Part shown: piece after piece, positions 19,902-29,472 of the stretch
Numbering within the stretch: the first letter of the stretch is position 1
Layout: each line of letters begins with the position of its first letter
Assembly (NCBI RefSeq): GCF_016765795.1
Contig: NZ_JAESVP010000001.1
Coordinates: 558,001-622,000, forward strand
DNA from: Fuscibacter oryzae
GTDB taxonomy: Bacteria > Pseudomonadota > Alphaproteobacteria > Rhodobacterales > Rhodobacteraceae
Direction of reading: 5' to 3'
Length of the DNA: 64,000 bases
Notes under the pieces: generated by a model
The model's database searches: none
Told to the model about the DNA's origin: nothing
What the model saw: only the letters and a program-made list of their open reading frames with translations
Made by a program: the position numbers and the translations under genes

Positions 19902-22195
19902 GCCCTGCCCCCCTGTTCAGCCGTCTTTATGCCATGCGCCGGGGCGGGCTCACAACCCGCCTGCCCGGCAATGCGGGCGATCAGCGCATAAAGATCGGCC
20001 CGCGACAAGGGCTTGGTCAGCACGCCGTCAATTCCGGCAGCACGGCGGGCGGCTTCGTCCTCGGGCGCGGCAAAGGCGGTCAGGGCGTGAATCGGGCAAG
20101 GGGCCAGCCCATGGGCCGCCTCATGAGCACGAATGGCGCGGCTGGCAGACAGCCCATCCATCTCTGGCATCGAGACATCCATCAACACCAGATCGGGCGG
20201 CTGATCCAGATAGCGCTCTACCGCGATACGGCCGTTTTCCGCCTGCGTCAGGCGGGCCACCGCGGGTTCCAGCAGCTTGCGCGCGATCAGCATGTTGGTG
20301 CGGTTATCTTCGGCCACCAGCACATGCAGCGACGTGCGCGGCACAACCACACCCTGCCGCGACGGGGCGGCAACCGCCGCCGCCGCTCGCGCCAGCCGCA
20401 CCGTCAGCGTGAAGACCGACCCTTCACCGATGACAGAGGCCACCTCGATATTACCGCCCATTTGTTCCGCCAGCAGGCGAGAAATCGTCAACCCCAGCCC
20501 GGTGCCGCCGAACTGTCTGCTGATCGTGGCATCCGCCTGGGTAAAGCTGTCGAACACCTGTCCGATGCGGTCAGGGGCAATGCCAATGCCGGTATCGGCC
20601 ACGGCGATGCGAATTTCGTCATGCCCAGCCAGCTGGGTCACGCCCAGACTGACCGCCACCTGCCCTTCGGCGGTGAATTTCACCGCATTGCCCATCAGGT
20701 TCAGCAATATCTGCCGCAACCGCCCGGCATCGCCCAGATAGCGCGGCAAGCCATCAAGGCAGTCGGCGGTCAGCGCGATGCCCTTCTTCTCTGCCGTAGG
20801 GCGCAACAGATCAACTGCCCTGACCACGCTTTCCGTCAGCGAAAACGGCTCCAGCCGCAGCTCTGCCTTGCCTGCCTGCAACTTGGACAGGTCAAGCACA
20901 TCGTTCAGAATGGTCAAAAGCGCGCGGCCAGATTCGACGATGGTGGCGGTATACTGGCGTTGCTGGGGGTCAAGCTGTGTATCCTCCAGCAACTCCCCCA
21001 TTCCGATCAGGCCGCCCAAGGGAGTGCGGATCTCATGGCTCATCGTGGCAAGAAATGCCGCCTTGGCCTGCGCCGCCGCCTCGGCGGCGATGCGCGCGGC
21101 AGACAGTTCGGCAGCATGGGCCTTGGCTTGCGTCACATCACGCTCAATGGCGATGTAAACATCTGGCCGCCCATCAGGTTTCAGGACAGGCGTCATCGAC
21201 ACCTCCATCCAGATATCCCGGCCATCCTTGGTGCGATTGGCGATCTCTACCAGGCAGGGGCGACAATCCTGCTGCGCGCCAGCCAGAATCTGGAGGGATT
21301 CGTCCGAGGTCAGCGGGCTGTTCAGAACATCGCTGGGCATCCTTCCAACAGCCTCGGCTGCGGAATAGCCGGTCACGCGGCTGAACGCCTCATTCACCCA
21401 TTCGATGCGCCCATCTGGCGTGGTGAAAATGATGCTGTCATTGGCCTTGCGCGCCACCAGCGCCAGCCGTTCCGACAGACGCGCCGCCTGATCCAGCGCG
21501 CTGCGCGAGGCTTCAAGCGCGCCCTGCTCCTCTAACAGCGCGGCTTCAAACCGCAACCTCTGTTGTCGGCCATGCTCCATCGCCTGAATGAACAGCGCCG
21601 CGACATAGGCCAGAATCGTGATCGAGAGAACAACGAACCAGTCGCTGGCCTGCCCATGCAACAGGCCGGGCGCGATGCTGCCCGTCATCACCAGCCCGGT
21701 CAGCGTGTAAACCACCAACCGCATCAGGCTGCCTTCGGCGAAATGGTGGCGCACAAGGCCCGCGTTGATTGCTGCGCTCATCAGAAAGACGGCAGCGAAC
21801 AGGCGCGCCTCGGAATAGGGCACCTTGGCCCAGCACAAAAGGATGCAGGCCGAAATGGTGATGGCCTGCACTGCCCCGCTGGCCGCCGCCGCCCGCCGCA
21901 AGCGGGCCGTTATGCTGACCTGTCGCAGCGTGGTGGCCAGAACAAGACAATCGACCGCCTCGCCCAGAACCGCCGTGAACGCGGCGACGAAACCGATCCA
22001 GGGGGCGCCAAAAATACCGATGGTCAGCGCCCCGAACACCGTCATGGTCTGGCGCATCGCAAAACCGCGCACCCGCGCGCGGGCATAGCGGCGAAACCGC
22101 CCCTCAGCACTGTTGCGGGCCGCAAAATCCGCCAATGCGGTGCGCTGCCCGATGGCAGGTCCGGCATCAGGTGTGGTGGCCATCCCCGTGGTCAT
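19835..22195 (-). CDS. Membrane hybrid sensor histidine kinase (PAS-HisKA-HATPase-REC)
   Basis: 786 residues. About six hydrophobic segments between 50 and 205, a PAS domain at about 245-355 (GRIEWVNEAFSRVTGYSA), HisKA with phosphoacceptor H387 in SHEIRTPL, a HATPase domain (NAVKFT, DTGIGIAP, GGTGLGL at about 503-570) and a C-terminal receiver with phosphoacceptor D673 (LVLMDVSMPEMDG). No Hpt or output domain follows, so it should signal through a separate Hpt protein. The signal sensed is unknown. Its last 67 bases overlap pncB, and pncA is immediately upstream. Confidence 0.93.
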   Translation of the reverse strand: MTTGMATTPDAGPAIGQRTALADFAARNSAEGRFRRYARARVRGFAMRQTMTVFGALTIGIFGAPWIGFVAAFTAVLGEAVDCLVLATTLRQVSITARLRRAAAASGAVQAITISACILLCWAKVPYSEARLFAAVFLMSAAINAGLVRHHFAEGSLMRLVVYTLTGLVMTGSIAPGLLHGQASDWFVVLSITILAYVAALFIQAMEHGRQQRLRFEAALLEEQGALEASRSALDQAARLSERLALVARKANDSIIFTTPDGRIEWVNEAFSRVTGYSAAEAVGRMPSDVLNSPLTSDESLQILAGAQQDCRPCLVEIANRTKDGRDIWMEVSMTPVLKPDGRPDVYIAIERDVTQAKAHAAELSAARIAAEAAAQAKAAFLATMSHEIRTPLGGLIGMGELLEDTQLDPQQRQYTATIVESGRALLTILNDVLDLSKLQAGKAELRLEPFSLTESVVRAVDLLRPTAEKKGIALTADCLDGLPRYLGDAGRLRQILLNLMGNAVKFTAEGQVAVSLGVTQLAGHDEIRIAVADTGIGIAPDRIGQVFDSFTQADATISRQFGGTGLGLTISRLLAEQMGGNIEVASVIGEGSVFTLTVRLARAAAAVAAPSRQGVVVPRTSLHVLVAEDNRTNMLIARKLLEPAVARLTQAENGRIAVERYLDQPPDLVLMDVSMPEMDGLSASRAIRAHEAAHGLAPCPIHALTAFAAPEDEAARRAAGIDGVLTKPLSRADLYALIARIAGQAGCEPAPAHGIKTAEQGGRAWSISRRGSTITTGRSTRLSGL

Positions 22196-22257
22196 CCGCG
22201 CAAAATCCCCTTTTCGGGGCAGATTGCGCGGGAAAGGTTAAGGCCGGGTGCAGGGCG

Positions 22258-22863
22258 CTAGCCCCAGATCACCCCGGCAGAAATCGTGTTGGCCCGCGCC
22301 TCGGCCAGACTGCCGTTCATGTCAATCGCGCGGCAGGCCACCTCGAGAATGGTCACGGCAAAGCCAAGCCGGGCTGCATCCAGCGCCGAATAGGCCACGC
22401 AGTAATCGGTCGCCAGACCGACCAGCGTGACCGTGCTGATCCCGCGGGCGCGCAGATACCCCTCCAACCCGGTCGGCGTGGTGCGGTCATTTTCGAAAAA
22501 GGCGGAATAGCTGTCGATCTCGGGGCGAAAGCCCTTGCGAATGACAAGTTGCGCCGGATCGGTGCGCAAACCTGGGTGAAAGGCCGCGCCGCTGGTACCT
22601 TGCACGCAATGCACCGGCCACAGAACCTGCGGGCCATAGGGCATTTCGGTCAGGCTGAAGGGGGCAGCGCCGGGGTGATTGGCGGCAAAAGACGCATGGT
22701 CGGCGGTGTGCCAGTCTTGCGTCAGCACCACGGTTTCAAACTCTTCCATAAGATCGTTGATCTGGGCGATGATCTCATCGCCCCCCGCCACGGCCAAGGC
22801 ACCGCCGGGGCAGAAATCATTCTGCACATCAATCACGATAAGGGCTTCGGTCGGTGCGCGCAT
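22258..22863 (-). CDS. pncA: Nicotinamidase
   Basis: Hydrolyses nicotinamide to nicotinate for NAD salvage. 201 residues. The catalytic triad is D12 (IDVQNDF), K110 (IRKG) and C155 (ATDYCV); metal ligands lie in QDWHTADH (D50, H52, H56). It is the first gene of a minus-strand set that ends with pncB, the next enzyme in the same route. Confidence 0.95.
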   Translation of the reverse strand: MRAPTEALIVIDVQNDFCPGGALAVAGGDEIIAQINDLMEEFETVVLTQDWHTADHASFAANHPGAAPFSLTEMPYGPQVLWPVHCVQGTSGAAFHPGLRTDPAQLVIRKGFRPEIDSYSAFFENDRTTPTGLEGYLRARGISTVTLVGLATDYCVAYSALDAARLGFAVTILEVACRAIDMNGSLAEARANTISAGVIWG

Positions 22864-22963
22864 GGAAACCTCCGGTTCAGGGCGGGCAAAGGGTGGCGCG
22901 CAATGGTCGCATGGTCAACCGCCGGGCTTGCCCGCAGCCTGCGGTTGGCCTATCCCCGCCCAC

Positions 22964-23866
22964 ATGCTGACCATTGCCGCGCTCTATCACTTTACCCGCT
23001 TTGACGACCCCGCCGCCTTGCGCGGGCCGCTGTTGGATCTGTGCCTTGCCCAAGGCGTCACCGGCACCCTGCTGCTGGCGCGCGAAGGGGTGAACGGCAC
23101 CATCGCCGGGCCACGCGACGGGATTGATGCGGTGATCGCCCATCTGCGCGCCCTGCCGGGGTGCGAGGGGCTGGAGTGGAAAGAAGCCACCGCCGACACC
23201 CCGCCCTTTGGCCGGATGAAGGTAAAGCTGAAGGCCGAGATCGTCACCATGGGTCAGCCTGATGTGGACCCTACTGCCCGCGTCGGCCATTACGTTGCCC
23301 CCGAAGATTGGAACGCCCTGATAAGCGACCCCGACGTGGCCGTGATCGACACAAGGAACGATTATGAGGTCGCCATCGGCACCTTTCGCGGCGCGGTAGA
23401 CCCTGCCACCCACAGCTTCCGCGAATTTCCCCAGTGGTGGGAAGAAAATCGCGAGAGATTTGCCGGCAAGCGCATCGCCATGTTCTGTACCGGCGGCATC
23501 CGGTGCGAGAAATCTACCAACTTCCTGCTGGGGCAGGGCATCAATCAGGTTTACCATCTGAAGGGCGGCATCCTGAAATATCTGGAAGAGGTTCCGCAAG
23601 AGGACAGCCTGTGGGACGGAGAATGCTATGTCTTTGACGGACGCGTCTCGGTCGGGCACGGGCTGGTGCAGGGTGCCTATGACAGTTGCCACGCCTGCCG
23701 CCGCCCCCTTTCACCCGAGGACAAGCTGCGCCCGGAATATGAACGCGGGGCCTCGTGTCACCATTGCCTTGCTGAATATTCCGATGACGACCGCGAGCGG
23801 TTCCGTGAACGGCAAAAGCAGATGGATCTGGCCGAAGCGCGGGGCGCGCGGCATCTGGGGGGCTGA
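22964..23866 (+). CDS. trhO: tRNA uridine(34) hydroxylase, rhodanese-domain TrhO
   Basis: Hydroxylates U34 of tRNA in an oxygen-dependent reaction (TrhO/YceA family). 300 residues: an N-terminal acylphosphatase-like domain ([14 protein letters not shown]), a rhodanese domain with the active-site cysteine in [13 protein letters not shown], and a C-terminal segment with paired cysteines ([10 protein letters not shown] and SCHHCLAEY) likely to bind metal. The upstream extension of this frame overlaps pncA antisense; ATG 22964 gives the family-like start [13 protein letters not shown]. Confidence 0.92.
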   Translation: MLTIAALYHFTRFDDPAALRGPLLDLCLAQGVTGTLLLAREGVNGTIAGPRDGIDAVIAHLRALPGCEGLEWKEATADTPPFGRMKVKLKAEIVTMGQPDVDPTARVGHYVAPEDWNALISDPDVAVIDTRNDYEVAIGTFRGAVDPATHSFREFPQWWEENRERFAGKRIAMFCTGGIRCEKSTNFLLGQGINQVYHLKGGILKYLEEVPQEDSLWDGECYVFDGRVSVGHGLVQGAYDSCHACRRPLSPEDKLRPEYERGASCHHCLAEYSDDDRERFRERQKQMDLAEARGARHLGG

Positions 23867-24200
23867 TCGGCCTGTCCCCTGACCCGAGGTGCGATCTGGC
23901 GAAGGCCATCGCCTTCGCCATGCGATGAAGGTGCAATCAGAACCGCCGGGCCTCAAAGGCCCGGCCAGCGCCCGACCCGCCCCCGGCGGGCGCTGGCCTC
24001 TCGGTGGCTCTTGCTACCACCGGCTCTAGCGGACATGTCGCGCACGGGCGGGGAAACGCGGTGCGTTTCCTGAACCGCCCGAACATGGGCGGCCTAAAAC
24101 CCCGCCCCTGATCATCCCCGCGCAAGTCCTGTGCGCCAATCCGGCTTTCCCGACCCGCCCGCACCCCCTATGTCTGATCCAACAGCAAAGGGGCACAAAG
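23867..24200. repeat. Palindrome cluster in the longest intergenic gap
   Basis: No gene is apparent. Four strong inverted repeats occur in series: GGCGAAGGC/GCCTTCGCC (about 23,898-23,919), GCCGGGCCT/AGGCCCGGC (about 23,945-23,965), CCAGCGCCCG/CGGGCGCTGG (about 23,966-23,998), and a nested pair CGGGCGG + GGAAACGC / GCGTTTCC + CCGCCCG (about 24,047-24,081). Between the last two lies a shorter GGTGGCTCTTGCTACC hairpin. Short ORFs here have no supporting features. This could be a REP-like array or a structured RNA. Confidence 0.6.
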
Positions 24201-25232
24201 ATGAGCGCGATTGAACTTGGCCTTGATACCTTTGGCGATGTGACGGTCGATGAAACCGGCGCGTTGAAGCCAATGGATCAGGTGCTGCGCGATGTGGTCG
24301 AACAGGGCGTGCTGGCCGATCAGGTGGGCATCCATTTCATCGGCCTTGGCGAACATCACCGCCCGGATTTCGCAATCTCCTCGCCCGAAATCCTGCTGGC
24401 CGCCATCGCCGCCCGCACCGAAAAGATTCAGCTTGGCACCGCCGTGACTGTTTTGTCCTCGGACGATCCGGTCCGCGTGTTCCAACGCTTTTCCACCCTG
24501 AACGCCATTTCGAACGGCCGGGCAGAGGTGATTCTGGCGCGCGGCAGCTTTACCGAAAGCTATCCTTTGTTCGGGTATGACCTGAACGATTACGACATGC
24601 TGTTCGAGGAAAAGCTGGACCTGTTCGCCAAGCTGGTTCACGGGGCAGATGTCACCTGGCAGGGCCAGCACCGCACCGCCCTGACCAACCAGCGCGTCTA
24701 TCCGCCGGTGGGTGACAAGCCCTTTACCACCTGGGTCGGCGTCGGCGGCAGCCCGGAGTCGGTGGTGCGCGTGGTGCGGCAAGACCTGCAACTGATGCTG
24801 GCGATCATCGGCGGCGATCCGCGCCGGTTCCTGCCCTATATCGATCTCTATCAACGCGCCTGCCAGCAGATGCAGCGCCCGGAACGGCCCGTCGGCATCC
24901 ACTCCCCCGGCTTTGTTGCGGCGACGGATGAGGCCGCGCGCGAAACCTTCTGGCCGCATTACAAGGACATGTATGGCCGTCTGGGGCGCGAACGCGGCTG
25001 GCCGCCAGTCACCAAGGACCGCTATATCGACGAGATTGAAAACGGTTCGCTTTACATCGGCGGCCCGGAAACCGTGGCGAAAAAGATCGCCGCCGCAATG
25101 CGCGACCTTGGCATCCAGCGGTTTGACATGAAATACACCACAGGCCCGGTGCCCCACGAACAACAGATGACCTGTATCGAGCTTTACGGCACCAAGGTCA
25201 TTCCGATGGTGAAGGATATTCTTGCCCGATGA
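24201..25232 (+). CDS. Luciferase-like flavin monooxygenase (LLM class)
   Basis: 343-residue (beta/alpha)8 protein of the bacterial luciferase superfamily. The segments FIGLGEHHRPDFAISSPEILLAA, IQLGTAVTVLSSDDPVRVFQ and GRAEVILARGSFTESYPLFG are characteristic. Such enzymes use reduced flavin (FMNH2 or F420) and oxygen; the substrate is not predictable. ATG 24201 has AAAGGGG a few bases upstream. A PaaI-type thioesterase gene overlaps its stop by four bases. Confidence 0.88.
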   Translation: MSAIELGLDTFGDVTVDETGALKPMDQVLRDVVEQGVLADQVGIHFIGLGEHHRPDFAISSPEILLAAIAARTEKIQLGTAVTVLSSDDPVRVFQRFSTLNAISNGRAEVILARGSFTESYPLFGYDLNDYDMLFEEKLDLFAKLVHGADVTWQGQHRTALTNQRVYPPVGDKPFTTWVGVGGSPESVVRVVRQDLQLMLAIIGGDPRRFLPYIDLYQRACQQMQRPERPVGIHSPGFVAATDEAARETFWPHYKDMYGRLGRERGWPPVTKDRYIDEIENGSLYIGGPETVAKKIAAAMRDLGIQRFDMKYTTGPVPHEQQMTCIELYGTKVIPMVKDILAR

Positions 25233-25621
25233 TCAGCGACCAGATTGCCAGCAAGCTGCAAACCTCGTCCCTGCCGCGCAATCTGGGCATCCGCGTGCTG
25301 CGTGCCCTGCCCGGCGACAGCACGCTGGAGGTGACGGTTGCGGCCGAGCATCTGAATCTGCACGGCGCCTGTCATGGCGGGCTGATCTTTACGCTGGCCG
25401 ATACCGCCTTTGGCTTTGCCGCGAATGCGGGCGATGAAAATGCGGTGACGCAGGAAGCCTCCATCCACTACGTCACCCCGGCCCGGCTGGACGAGGTGCT
25501 GACCGCGCAGGCCACCCAGATCTCGCGGCAGGGCCGCAGCGCGGTTCTGGATGTGACGGTGACGGCAGGCGATGGCCGGGTGGTCGCGCTGTTTCGCGGC
25601 CTAGCCCGGTTTGTCGGCTGA
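25229..25621 (+). CDS. PaaI-family hotdog thioesterase
   Basis: 130-residue hotdog-fold protein. The active-site block LHGACHGGLIFTLADTAFGFAAN (His-Gly-Gly and the Asp on the central helix) is the PaaI/hydroxyphenylacetyl-CoA thioesterase signature. It would hydrolyse an acyl- or aryl-CoA. No paa operon surrounds it. ATGA overlap couples it to the luciferase-like gene, so the two may act on related substrates. Confidence 0.87.
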   Translation: MISDQIASKLQTSSLPRNLGIRVLRALPGDSTLEVTVAAEHLNLHGACHGGLIFTLADTAFGFAANAGDENAVTQEASIHYVTPARLDEVLTAQATQISRQGRSAVLDVTVTAGDGRVVALFRGLARFVG

Positions 25622-26341
25622 TCAGATCATGCGGATGGCATCCTTGCCCACCGCCAGCATATAGCCGCGCCGCGCGACGGTTTTCACCAGCAGTTCGCTG
25701 ACCAACTGGTTGCCAAGGGCATCGCGCAGGCGTTTCACCCGCGTCGCCCCCGCCGCCTCTTCGCAATCCGCCTCATTGCGGCCAGAGATGACGGCTTCAA
25801 TCTGAACGCCGGTCATCACCTCATCATCCAGTCGCGCTTCGGCCAGAACCGACAGGGTTTCAATCGCCGCCTCGGTCAGTTGAAACTCCATGTCGTTGAT
25901 GTAAACCGCCCGCGCCTCGCGGCTGATCAGCATCGACGACACCTGAATGCCCGACCGCTGAATGGCCGAAATCCGGCGGTTCAGCGTGACGATGGTGACC
26001 AGAAACACCAGCGACGCCACCAGCAGAGCGGTGGAAAACAGCAACAGCACAAAGATCACGCTGCGATAGCTGGCCAGAACTTCGGAAAAAGAGGTGCCGG
26101 ATTGGGCAAGGATTTCCAGCAGCTTGATTTCCGCCGCCGTCGTCAGGTCATTGTTTTCAACGAACAGCCGTTCAACCCGTGCGTTGAAGGCATTGGCGTC
26201 GGGCAGGCTGACAAACAGAAACACCGCCGCGCCCAACAGGATCACGACAATGGCAGCGATACCGTAAGCCACCACGCGGTTGCCCGCGCGCAGGCTGTCA
26301 GAAACGGAGGAAGTAGTCTCCGGCACTGCCTTTCCTTTCAT
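25622..26341 (-). CDS. Membrane-anchored winged-helix protein (TM-loop-TM-wHTH)
   Basis: 239 residues. Two transmembrane segments (about 24-46 and 95-119) flank a loop of about 48 residues; the C terminus (about 145-232) looks like an OmpR/ToxR-type winged helix (FQLTEAAIETLSVLAE...GATRVKRLRDAL...VARRGYML). ToxR and CadC have the opposite order, with the winged helix N-terminal. Predicted role: membrane-tethered transcription factor, with signal unknown. The start (ATG 26341, or GTG 26326 which has AAAGGAAAGG upstream) lies inside the end of the next upstream gene. Confidence 0.75.
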   Translation of the reverse strand: MKGKAVPETTSSVSDSLRAGNRVVAYGIAAIVVILLGAAVFLFVSLPDANAFNARVERLFVENNDLTTAAEIKLLEILAQSGTSFSEVLASYRSVIFVLLLFSTALLVASLVFLVTIVTLNRRISAIQRSGIQVSSMLISREARAVYINDMEFQLTEAAIETLSVLAEARLDDEVMTGVQIEAVISGRNEADCEEAAGATRVKRLRDALGNQLVSELLVKTVARRGYMLAVGKDAIRMI

Positions 26342-26585
26342 TCAGACCTTCCGGCCCGAACACCGAAAGCACGTTCAACAATGTCCAACCGGCCTGCTCC
26401 AGCCGGGGCCGCAATTCTGCCGCTGCCGCCTTCTTGTCGCAGGCAGACACCTGCGCAACCCCGTAATGCAGGCGCAAGGGATTGTCTTGCTTGGCCTTGT
26501 AATCGGCATAGCAATCGGCGGACGCAGGCCCACACAGCGCAAATAGCACCGCAAAGGCCATAAGGAAGGGCGCTAGGCGCGTCAT
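26298..26585 (-). CDS. Small secreted hypothetical protein
   Basis: 95 residues with a clear signal peptide (MTRLAPFLMAFAVLFALCG, cleavage likely after ASA). The mature part of about 72 residues begins DCYADYKAKQDNPLRLHYG and has two cysteines (DCYADYK and SACDKK) that could form a disulfide. I do not recognise the family. Its 3' end overlaps the membrane-anchored winged-helix gene by 44 bases, so the two are probably co-translated and may be functionally linked, for example as periplasmic ligand and sensor. Confidence 0.7.
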   Translation of the reverse strand: MTRLAPFLMAFAVLFALCGPASADCYADYKAKQDNPLRLHYGVAQVSACDKKAAAAELRPRLEQAGWTLLNVLSVFGPEGLNERKGSAGDYFLRF

Positions 26586-26798
26586 CTCGCTTCTCCGTCA
26601 AGGTAGCCTCATCCTGCGCCGGGCGGGTGGGGTTATTCAATAACCAACGGCGGGTTTCCGCGTTGATATCGCATATCACCGCCGCGTTATTGTCCTTCAC
26701 CACGGCTAAGGCGCAGGTTTGCTGCATGGTCCCATCGGCCGAGTCGCCAGTTGGCTCCTCACTTTGGCGGGACACAAGAACGGCAACAGGAGGTCACG

Positions 26799-27368
26799 AT
26801 GACCGCATACAGCTTGAACGACATGAACTCGGAAACCCTTGCCGAGACAGCGCTTTTGCAGGCCCGCAACGCGGCTGCTCCCAAGCCGGTGCGCCTATGG
26901 AAAGGCATCGCCATGCTGGCTGCCGCCGCTGCGGTTGTTCTGGTCGGCGCCACCCCGATGCAGGCCGATGAAGACAGCGATAATCTGGCCAAAATCATCG
27001 TCGGCGGCCTGATCGTCGGTGCCATCGTGAATGACATGAAGCACCGCGATGGCGACCGTCCGCAGTATGACGACGAAGATTACTATGGCAGTGGCGATTA
27101 TTACCGCGGGGATCATTACAAAGCGCGCGACCGTCACAACCGCCGCCGCATCCCCGAGGATTGCGCCATCACCATCGACAGCCGCGACAGTGGCAGGGTG
27201 ACGTTGTATGGCGGGCGGTGCCTGCGCGACTATGGCTTCCGTGACCTGCCAGACTGCGGCCGCTCGGTCCGTATCTATGGCCAGCGCGACAAGCTGTTTT
27301 CGGCCCAGTGCCTGCGCCGCGCAGGCTTTGGCGGATCAAGATTGCCGCGCAGCAGCGACCGCGACTAA
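26799..27368 (+). CDS. Hypothetical membrane or exported protein with Cys-rich C-terminal domain
   Basis: 189 residues, family not recognised. A hydrophilic N terminus precedes a hydrophobic segment (about 37-55, GIAMLAAAAAVVLVGATPM), a second short hydrophobic patch (IIVGGLIVGAIV), an acidic Tyr/Asp/Gly stretch (YDDEDYYGSGDYYRGDHYK), and a C-terminal domain with four cysteines spaced about 15-20 apart (EDCAI, GRCLRDYGF, PDCGRSV, QCLRRAGF) that reads as two related repeats. AGGAGGT is well placed for ATG 26799. It is divergent from the secreted-protein gene. Confidence 0.75.
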   Translation: MTAYSLNDMNSETLAETALLQARNAAAPKPVRLWKGIAMLAAAAAVVLVGATPMQADEDSDNLAKIIVGGLIVGAIVNDMKHRDGDRPQYDDEDYYGSGDYYRGDHYKARDRHNRRRIPEDCAITIDSRDSGRVTLYGGRCLRDYGFRDLPDCGRSVRIYGQRDKLFSAQCLRRAGFGGSRLPRSSDRD

Positions 27369-27422
27369 GCCCCCAAGGTCGCGCTGCGCCGGGGCTGCGC
27401 AAGGCAAGTTGTGGCCCCGTTC

Positions 27423-27458
27423 GGGGGTGGGGGAACAGGCGCCCTCACCCCCTTTTTT
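27423..27458 (+). terminator. Terminator before rnhB
   Basis: GGGGGTG (27423-27429) pairs with CACCCCC (27446-27452) across a 16-base loop and is followed by TTTTTT. It closes the Cys-rich protein gene. Confidence 0.7.
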
Positions 27459-27487
27459 CGCGCCCGGTTTCGCGCTAGGCCAAAGCC

Positions 27488-28121
27488 ATGCCCAGACCGA
27501 TCCCCGATTTCAGCTTTGAATCCGCCGCCCTTGCGCGCGGCCTGTCCCCCATATGTGGTGTGGACGAGGTGGGGCGCGGCCCCCTTGCCGGGCCGGTCAC
27601 CGCCGCCGCCGTCATCCTGGACCCCGCCCGCATTCCGTCCGGCCTGTCGGATTCCAAGGCCCTGACCGCCCGCCAGCGAGAGGTGCTGTTCGACCAGATC
27701 GCCGAAACAGCACAGGTTTGCATCGCCCATGCCAGCGTGGAAGAGATCGACACGCTGAACATCCTGCGCGCCTCTCATCTGGCGATGGAGCGCGCGGTGG
27801 CAGGGTTGGGCGCGGTGGGCCACGCGCTGATTGACGGCAATATTTTGCCCCCCGGGCTGCGGCCCCGGGCCGAGGCGATCATCAAGGGCGATGCCAAAAG
27901 CCTGTCGATTGCCGCCGCTTCGATCATGGCCAAGGTGACGCGTGATCGCCTCATGGTGGATTTGGCGCAACAATACCCCGGCTATAGCTGGGAGCGGAAC
28001 GCCGGATACCCGACAAAGGCCCATCTTCAGGCGCTTCTAGATTTGGGCGTAACCCCCGTTCATAGACGTTCCTTCGCGCCCGTCCACAAGATATTGTATC
28101 AAGATATTTATATAACCCCTT

Positions 28122-28123
<2 letters not shown>
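27488..28123 (+). CDS. rnhB: Ribonuclease HII
   Basis: Cleaves RNA in RNA-DNA hybrids, including single misincorporated ribonucleotides. 211 residues. Catalytic acidic residues lie in [13 protein letters not shown] (D, E) and in ALIDGN, with the SDSKALT motif and the family C-terminal HRRSFAP. The extreme C terminus ([11 protein letters not shown]) is AT-rich at the DNA level. ccrM follows 87 bases later in the same direction. Confidence 0.96.
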
Positions 28124-29335
<1,212 letters not shown>

Positions 29336-29385
29336 CCTTTCGACATTCCAGAACGCCTGTGCCGCGGTCCGCCTGCGGCACACCT

Positions 29386-29416
29386 CCCCGCCATGTCCGC
29401 ATGGCGGGGCTTTTTG
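29386..29416 (+). terminator. Terminator after ccrM
   Basis: Perfect 10-bp stem CCCCGCCATG (29386-29395) / CATGGCGGGG (29400-29409), loop TCCG, followed by CTTTTTG. Confidence 0.92.
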
Positions 29417-29472
29417 CTTTGGCCTAGCATGGCTCCAGTCCCGCGTGATTCCCCCTTCACCCCGAGGCCGCG

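Noticed and set aside
23937-24164. Small minus-strand ORF in the palindrome cluster
   Set aside because: Arginine-rich translation of palindromic DNA with no ribosome binding site; more likely non-coding.
24168-25163. 331-residue minus-strand ORF
   Set aside because: Antisense to the luciferase-like gene; no family features.
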